64,000 bases of DNA from an uncultured Clostridia bacterium (lineage in GTDB: Bacteria > Bacillota > Clostridia > Oscillospirales > Ruminococcaceae): positions 116,752-180,751 of the forward strand of contig CAMNNQ010000161.1 of the NCBI GenBank assembly GCA_946545645.1, written 5' to 3'. Position numbers and translations under genes: made by a program. Under the pieces are notes generated by a model. It worked only from the letters and a program-made list of their open reading frames with translations, was not told the DNA's origin and ran no database searches. Numbering within the stretch: position 1 is the stretch's first letter; every line of letters begins with the position of its first letter. Positions 60,185-64,000 of this stretch are shown piece after piece.

Positions 60185-60538
60185 TTATTTATCCTCCTCG
60201 TTATACATTTCGTTGAAAAAGCAACTGTATGCACCGGTATGGCAGGCAACACCTGTCTGCTTTACATTTACAAGCAGCGTGTCATCATCACAATCGGAAT
60301 AAATGCTCACGACCTTCTGCAGATGGCCGCTTGTAGCACCCTTGTTCCAGTATTCCTGCCTCGACCTGCTCCAAAACCAAGTGTAGCCTGTTTCGAGTGT
60401 CTTTTTCAGGCTTTCCTTATTCATATACGCTAGCATTAAGACAGTCTTGGTATCCACCTCATAGCAAATAGCGGGTATCAGTTCACCTTTTAAAAAGTAT
60501 TTGTCAAGATCATTCAGATCAACCTTTATCTTGCTCAT
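60185..60538 (-). CDS. hisI: phosphoribosyl-AMP cyclohydrolase
   Basis: [42 protein letters not shown]. Confidence 0.97.
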   Translation of the reverse strand: MSKIKVDLNDLDKYFLKGELIPAICYEVDTKTVLMLAYMNKESLKKTLETGYTWFWSRSRQEYWNKGATSGHLQKVVSIYSDCDDDTLLVNVKQTGVACHTGAYSCFFNEMYNEEDK

Positions 60539-60552
60539 AATTACTCCTTTAT

Positions 60553-60927
60553 TTATTCATCAATTACCGCTGCCTGATAATCGTCCTCATATATGATCTT
60601 TCCGATATGATCGGTAAAAACAATATCATAAGGAATATTATACTTATCAAGCAGCGACATCAATATTTCTGCTTTATCACGCATTTCATCATACTTATCG
60701 GTTTTGAAATATGTTATGGCACCCTGTGGGTTATCATTATTATCACCATAAAACGGCGGCTCAGGGAGATGCTGTTTAAACCAGTTCTCGGTCTGCTCAT
60801 ATAGCTTGCAGTCCTCATCTGAATAAACCCCATCTCTGACTCTTCGCCAGTTCAGAATAAAAACTCCGACAGGCTTACCTGTTCTGTAAGCAAGCTCACG
60901 CCCTTGTATTCTCATATATTTTTTCAT
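60553..60927 (-). CDS. hypothetical protein in his cluster
   Basis: complete ORF on the his-cluster strand; no family recognised. Confidence 0.55.
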   Translation of the reverse strand: MKKYMRIQGRELAYRTGKPVGVFILNWRRVRDGVYSDEDCKLYEQTENWFKQHLPEPPFYGDNNDNPQGAITYFKTDKYDEMRDKAEILMSLLDKYNIPYDIVFTDHIGKIIYEDDYQAAVIDE

Positions 60928-60940
60928 TATATTTATACCT

Positions 60941-61187
60941 TTATGTCCAAAGACTTGTTAAACACATTGGAAGCGACTTGTCCTCTATCTTAAATCCGCA
61001 GTTTTCATAAAGCTGAAAAAACCGTATCGAAATTCTTCATAGCCGTAACCAGCTTATCGGGGAAATGCCCGGACGACCATTCTACAGAAAGAGACAGACA
61101 TTCAAGCTGCTTTTCGTTAAAATCATGTATGGACCTATATCGGATATCCATAGTGATCTCACCTGTATAAATGCCCAAAAGCAGCAA
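60941..61187 (-). pseudogene. GNAT acetyltransferase remnant with internal deletion
   Basis: N-term MDIRYRSIHDFNEKQLECLSLSVEWSSGHFPDKLVTAMKNFDTVFSA; shifted frame resumes FQLYENCGFKIEDKSLPMCLTSLWT*. Confidence 0.75.
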
Positions 61188-61205
61188 ATATGTCTTCTTC
61201 AGGTC

Positions 61206-61961
61206 TTATCTGACATTAATTCCTTTTGAGCGGCAATCTGCCTTGACCTGGCCAACTGTAAGCTCCTTGAAATGGAACAAACTTGCAGCCAAAGCAGCAG
61301 AACAATCAGTTTTCAGGAATGCATCTGCAAAATCACCGAGCTTCCCTGCGCCGCCCGATGCGATGACCGGGATGCTCACCGCATCCACAACAGCCTTCAG
61401 CATAGGGATATCAAAGCCGCCGCGCACGCCGTCTGTATCTATCGAGTTGAGGCAGATCTCTCCGGCTCCGAGCTGCTCGACCCGCTTTACCCAATCTATA
61501 AGGTCGATCTTCATATCAATTCGACCGCCGTTGATATATACTGTCCACTTGTTTGGTGCAACAGCCTTTGCATCTATGCCGACACATATACACTGACTTC
61601 CGAAAATATCGGCTCCGTCTTTTATGAGCTGAGGATTCTTGACAGCCTGAGAATTTACAGAAACTTTATCAGCACCGGCACGAAGTGTTTCTCTGATATC
61701 ATCAACTGTTGCGATCCCTCCGCCGACTGTAAGCGGCACAAATACTTTTTTAGCTGTTTCACGAACAACATCAAGGATAACTCCCCTGCCCTCATGGGAT
61801 GCAGTAATATCATAAAACACTATCTCATCAGCGCCCTGTCTGTCATACTCAGCAGCACATTCAACAGGGTCTCCGACCTCTTTTATACCTTCAAAATTCA
61901 CCCCTTTGACGACCTTTCCGTCACGGACGTCAAGACAAGGGATTATTCTTTTAGCAAGCAT
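61206..61961 (-). CDS. hisF: imidazole glycerol phosphate synthase subunit HisF
   Basis: [25 protein letters not shown]. Confidence 0.98.
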   Translation of the reverse strand: MLAKRIIPCLDVRDGKVVKGVNFEGIKEVGDPVECAAEYDRQGADEIVFYDITASHEGRGVILDVVRETAKKVFVPLTVGGGIATVDDIRETLRAGADKVSVNSQAVKNPQLIKDGADIFGSQCICVGIDAKAVAPNKWTVYINGGRIDMKIDLIDWVKRVEQLGAGEICLNSIDTDGVRGGFDIPMLKAVVDAVSIPVIASGGAGKLGDFADAFLKTDCSAALAASLFHFKELTVGQVKADCRSKGINVR

Positions 61962-61970
61962 AATCTCACC

Positions 61971-62762
61971 TTATTTCTTTTCAAGTACGGCAAAAGCCGC
62001 ATAGTGCAGGATATTGAATTCATCAGGAAAATCACCAAGCATCGTAAGGTGTTCTTTTTCCCAATCTGCTATTTCTTTATCAGACAGCGAAGAAGCTCCG
62101 ATACCGCGGCAAGCCCTTATCCTGCCATTCCAGCTTTCGCGTGTAAAATGCACCGGAAGCCTGTATTCAAAGCTGTCGGCAATATCAAAGAATTCATAAT
62201 ACTCTTCGGGGACAGATAAAGGATGGAATGTGTCTCCTCCTCCGCTCCAATGAGGATTGTATTTCAAAACAAGCTCTTCGCTTTTATATGCGATCTTATC
62301 CTCAAAAGGCAGCCAGTTCATCATCATAAAAACAAGCTTGCCGCCGCAAGAAAGCATTTTTGCAAACAAAGGAGATGTTCTCTTATGATCGAAATACCAA
62401 AAGCATTGACAGGCAGTTATAATATCAAAACTGCCGGGTTCAAACATAAGCTTTTCTGCGCCCGACACACAGTATTTGATCCCATCTCCGAGATGTTCCG
62501 ATAAACGTTTGGCTTGAAAGATCTGCTCTTCAGAGATATCTGTTCCGATCCATGATGCACCAAAGTGAAGCATATTTCTGGGCAGAACCCCTGTTCCTGT
62601 ACCTACATCCAAAACCTTTTGACCTTTTACACACAAACCTCGGTCGGTAAGAGATCGGTAAAAGCGTTCCGGATAGATATCCCGGTAATCAGCATAATCC
62701 GAAGAAGCCTTGCCCCAATCGAAGGCACGGCCCCTGTCAATACGCAGGTCTCTGATCTCCAT
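61971..62762 (-). CDS. class I SAM-dependent methyltransferase
   Basis: [15 protein letters not shown] motif I; start MEIRDLRID. Confidence 0.88.
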   Translation of the reverse strand: MEIRDLRIDRGRAFDWGKASSDYADYRDIYPERFYRSLTDRGLCVKGQKVLDVGTGTGVLPRNMLHFGASWIGTDISEEQIFQAKRLSEHLGDGIKYCVSGAEKLMFEPGSFDIITACQCFWYFDHKRTSPLFAKMLSCGGKLVFMMMNWLPFEDKIAYKSEELVLKYNPHWSGGGDTFHPLSVPEEYYEFFDIADSFEYRLPVHFTRESWNGRIRACRGIGASSLSDKEIADWEKEHLTMLGDFPDEFNILHYAAFAVLEKK

Positions 62763-62770
62763 AATGCAGA

Positions 62771-63373
62771 TCACGCAAGGGATGCAAAATTTCTCAGCAT
62801 AGTGAGACCTGTCTCGCCGGATTTTTCCGGATGGAATTGACAGCCAAAAACCTTCTTCCCATCTCCAATGACTGCCGCAACGCTGCTGCCGTATTCACAA
62901 TCCGCAAAAAGTGAGCTGCTGTCGGAGCAAAAAGCCTTATAACTGTGGACGAAATAAACATAGCTCTCATCCAATCCGTTGAATAGAGGACAACTCTGCC
63001 GGAAATTCAGCTTATTCCACCCCATATGAGGGATAACAAGACCAGGCTCGTCTATCCTGTCAACATATCCTTTTATCAACCCAAGCCCTTCACACTCACC
63101 AAACTCATAACTTCTTTCGAGCAGGAGCTGCATCCCGAGACAGATCCCAAGCAAAGGCTTAATCTTCGCCTGTTCCTTGATCGTATCAACAAGTCCGCTC
63201 TTTCTGAGCATTTCCATAGCTGCCGGAAAAGCACCGACTCCGGGAAGGATAAGGCTGTCAGCGGATTCAAGCTCTGCTTTATCGCTTGTAAGTTTATTAT
63301 CGATCCCAAGATGATCGAGAGCATTCTTTACAGAAAATATGTTTCCGGCTCCGTAATCAATTATTGCGATCAT
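62771..63373 (-). CDS. hisH: imidazole glycerol phosphate synthase subunit HisH
   Basis: IIDYGAGNIFSVKNAL, GICLGMQLL, CQFHPEKSG. Confidence 0.97.
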   Translation of the reverse strand: MIAIIDYGAGNIFSVKNALDHLGIDNKLTSDKAELESADSLILPGVGAFPAAMEMLRKSGLVDTIKEQAKIKPLLGICLGMQLLLERSYEFGECEGLGLIKGYVDRIDEPGLVIPHMGWNKLNFRQSCPLFNGLDESYVYFVHSYKAFCSDSSSLFADCEYGSSVAAVIGDGKKVFGCQFHPEKSGETGLTMLRNFASLA

Positions 63374-63955
63374 TTATAGAACTCCCTTGGTCGAAAGTAC
63401 ACTTCCGTCTGTATTCTGGGTTATGGCCATTTTAAATGCATGTGCAGCGGCCTTGAATATTGCTTCGCAGATATGATGATCGTTTTTCCCGTATTCTTTT
63501 CTGATGTGAAGAGTGATACCCGAGTTGAAAGCCAGCGCTCTGAAGAATTCTTCACAGAGACAAGTATCAAACTCACCAATTCGCTGGTCATGAAAATCTG
63601 CATTGAACGCTATAAACGGTCTGCCGCTGATATCGAGAGAACAAAACGCCAGCGCTTCGTCCATAGGGATATAAAAGAAGCCGTATCTGGCAATACCCGC
63701 CTTGTCGCCAAGTGCCTCACAGATAGCTTTCCCAAGAACTATACCGATATCTTCAACAGTATGATGTCCATCGACTTCAAGATCTCCACGGCAAACAACA
63801 CTGAGATCGATCCCGCTGTGGACAGCGAATGCAGTCAGCATATGGTTAAAGAAGCCTATCCCGGTGTCTATCTTGACCTTTCCGGAACCGTCCAGATCAA
63901 GTTTCAGCTCAATATCAGTTTCCTTTGTTTTTCTTGAGATCTCTGCGATCCTCAT
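63374..63955 (-). CDS. hisB: imidazoleglycerol-phosphate dehydratase
   Basis: GIGFFNHMLTAFAVHSG, DGHHTVEDIGIVLG, KNDHHICEAIFKA. Confidence 0.97.
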   Translation of the reverse strand: MRIAEISRKTKETDIELKLDLDGSGKVKIDTGIGFFNHMLTAFAVHSGIDLSVVCRGDLEVDGHHTVEDIGIVLGKAICEALGDKAGIARYGFFYIPMDEALAFCSLDISGRPFIAFNADFHDQRIGEFDTCLCEEFFRALAFNSGITLHIRKEYGKNDHHICEAIFKAAAHAFKMAITQNTDGSVLSTKGVL

Positions 63956-64000
63956 AAAAGTCACCTGCCTTTATAGTACTTACCTTTAATAGTTATTATA

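Noticed and set aside
61272-62219. 315-aa plus-strand ORF
   Set aside because: Entirely antisense to hisF and the SAM methyltransferase, which have clear family signatures; no plausible domain in the antisense translation.
1-64000. CRISPR array, prophage, transposon or defence island
   Set aside because: No regularly spaced repeats, integrase, transposase, phage structural or Cas-like ORFs recognised.

Overview
64 kb chromosomal window from a low-to-mid GC Clostridia genome, probably Ruminococcaceae-like (inferred from gene content: SCIFF RiPP locus, NadD-YqeK fusion, CD1247-type protein). Mostly conserved housekeeping genes: dnaI/dnaD-like, uvrA-uvrB, metK with S-box, ribU with FMN riboswitch, efp, aroQ, leuS, rpsU, rsfS-nadD/yqeK-yhbY-rdgB, ftsY-smc-rnc-plsX-trmFO-topA-dprA-trmH, infC-rpmI-rplT, three tRNAs, leuB and a his cluster. 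No CRISPR array, prophage, transposase or integrase was seen. The main points for follow-up are: (1) a ~170-nt leader of rpsU with its own sigma-A promoter and a predicted pseudoknot whose 3' strand lies just upstream of the Shine-Dalgarno; (2) a 1280-aa membrane protein in which a thermolysin(M4)-like region that appears to have lost its zinc ligands is fused to a vWA domain with an intact MIDAS, plus a zinc ribbon; (3) a D-Ala-D-Ala carboxypeptidase homologue in which SxxK, SxN and KTG all appear substituted; (4) a metallophosphoesterase-like protein lacking recognisable metal motifs; (5) a SCIFF ranthipeptide precursor missed by the ORF track. Items 2-4 suggest several catalytically degenerate enzyme homologues in one window. 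Family assignments come from recalled motifs, not from searches.
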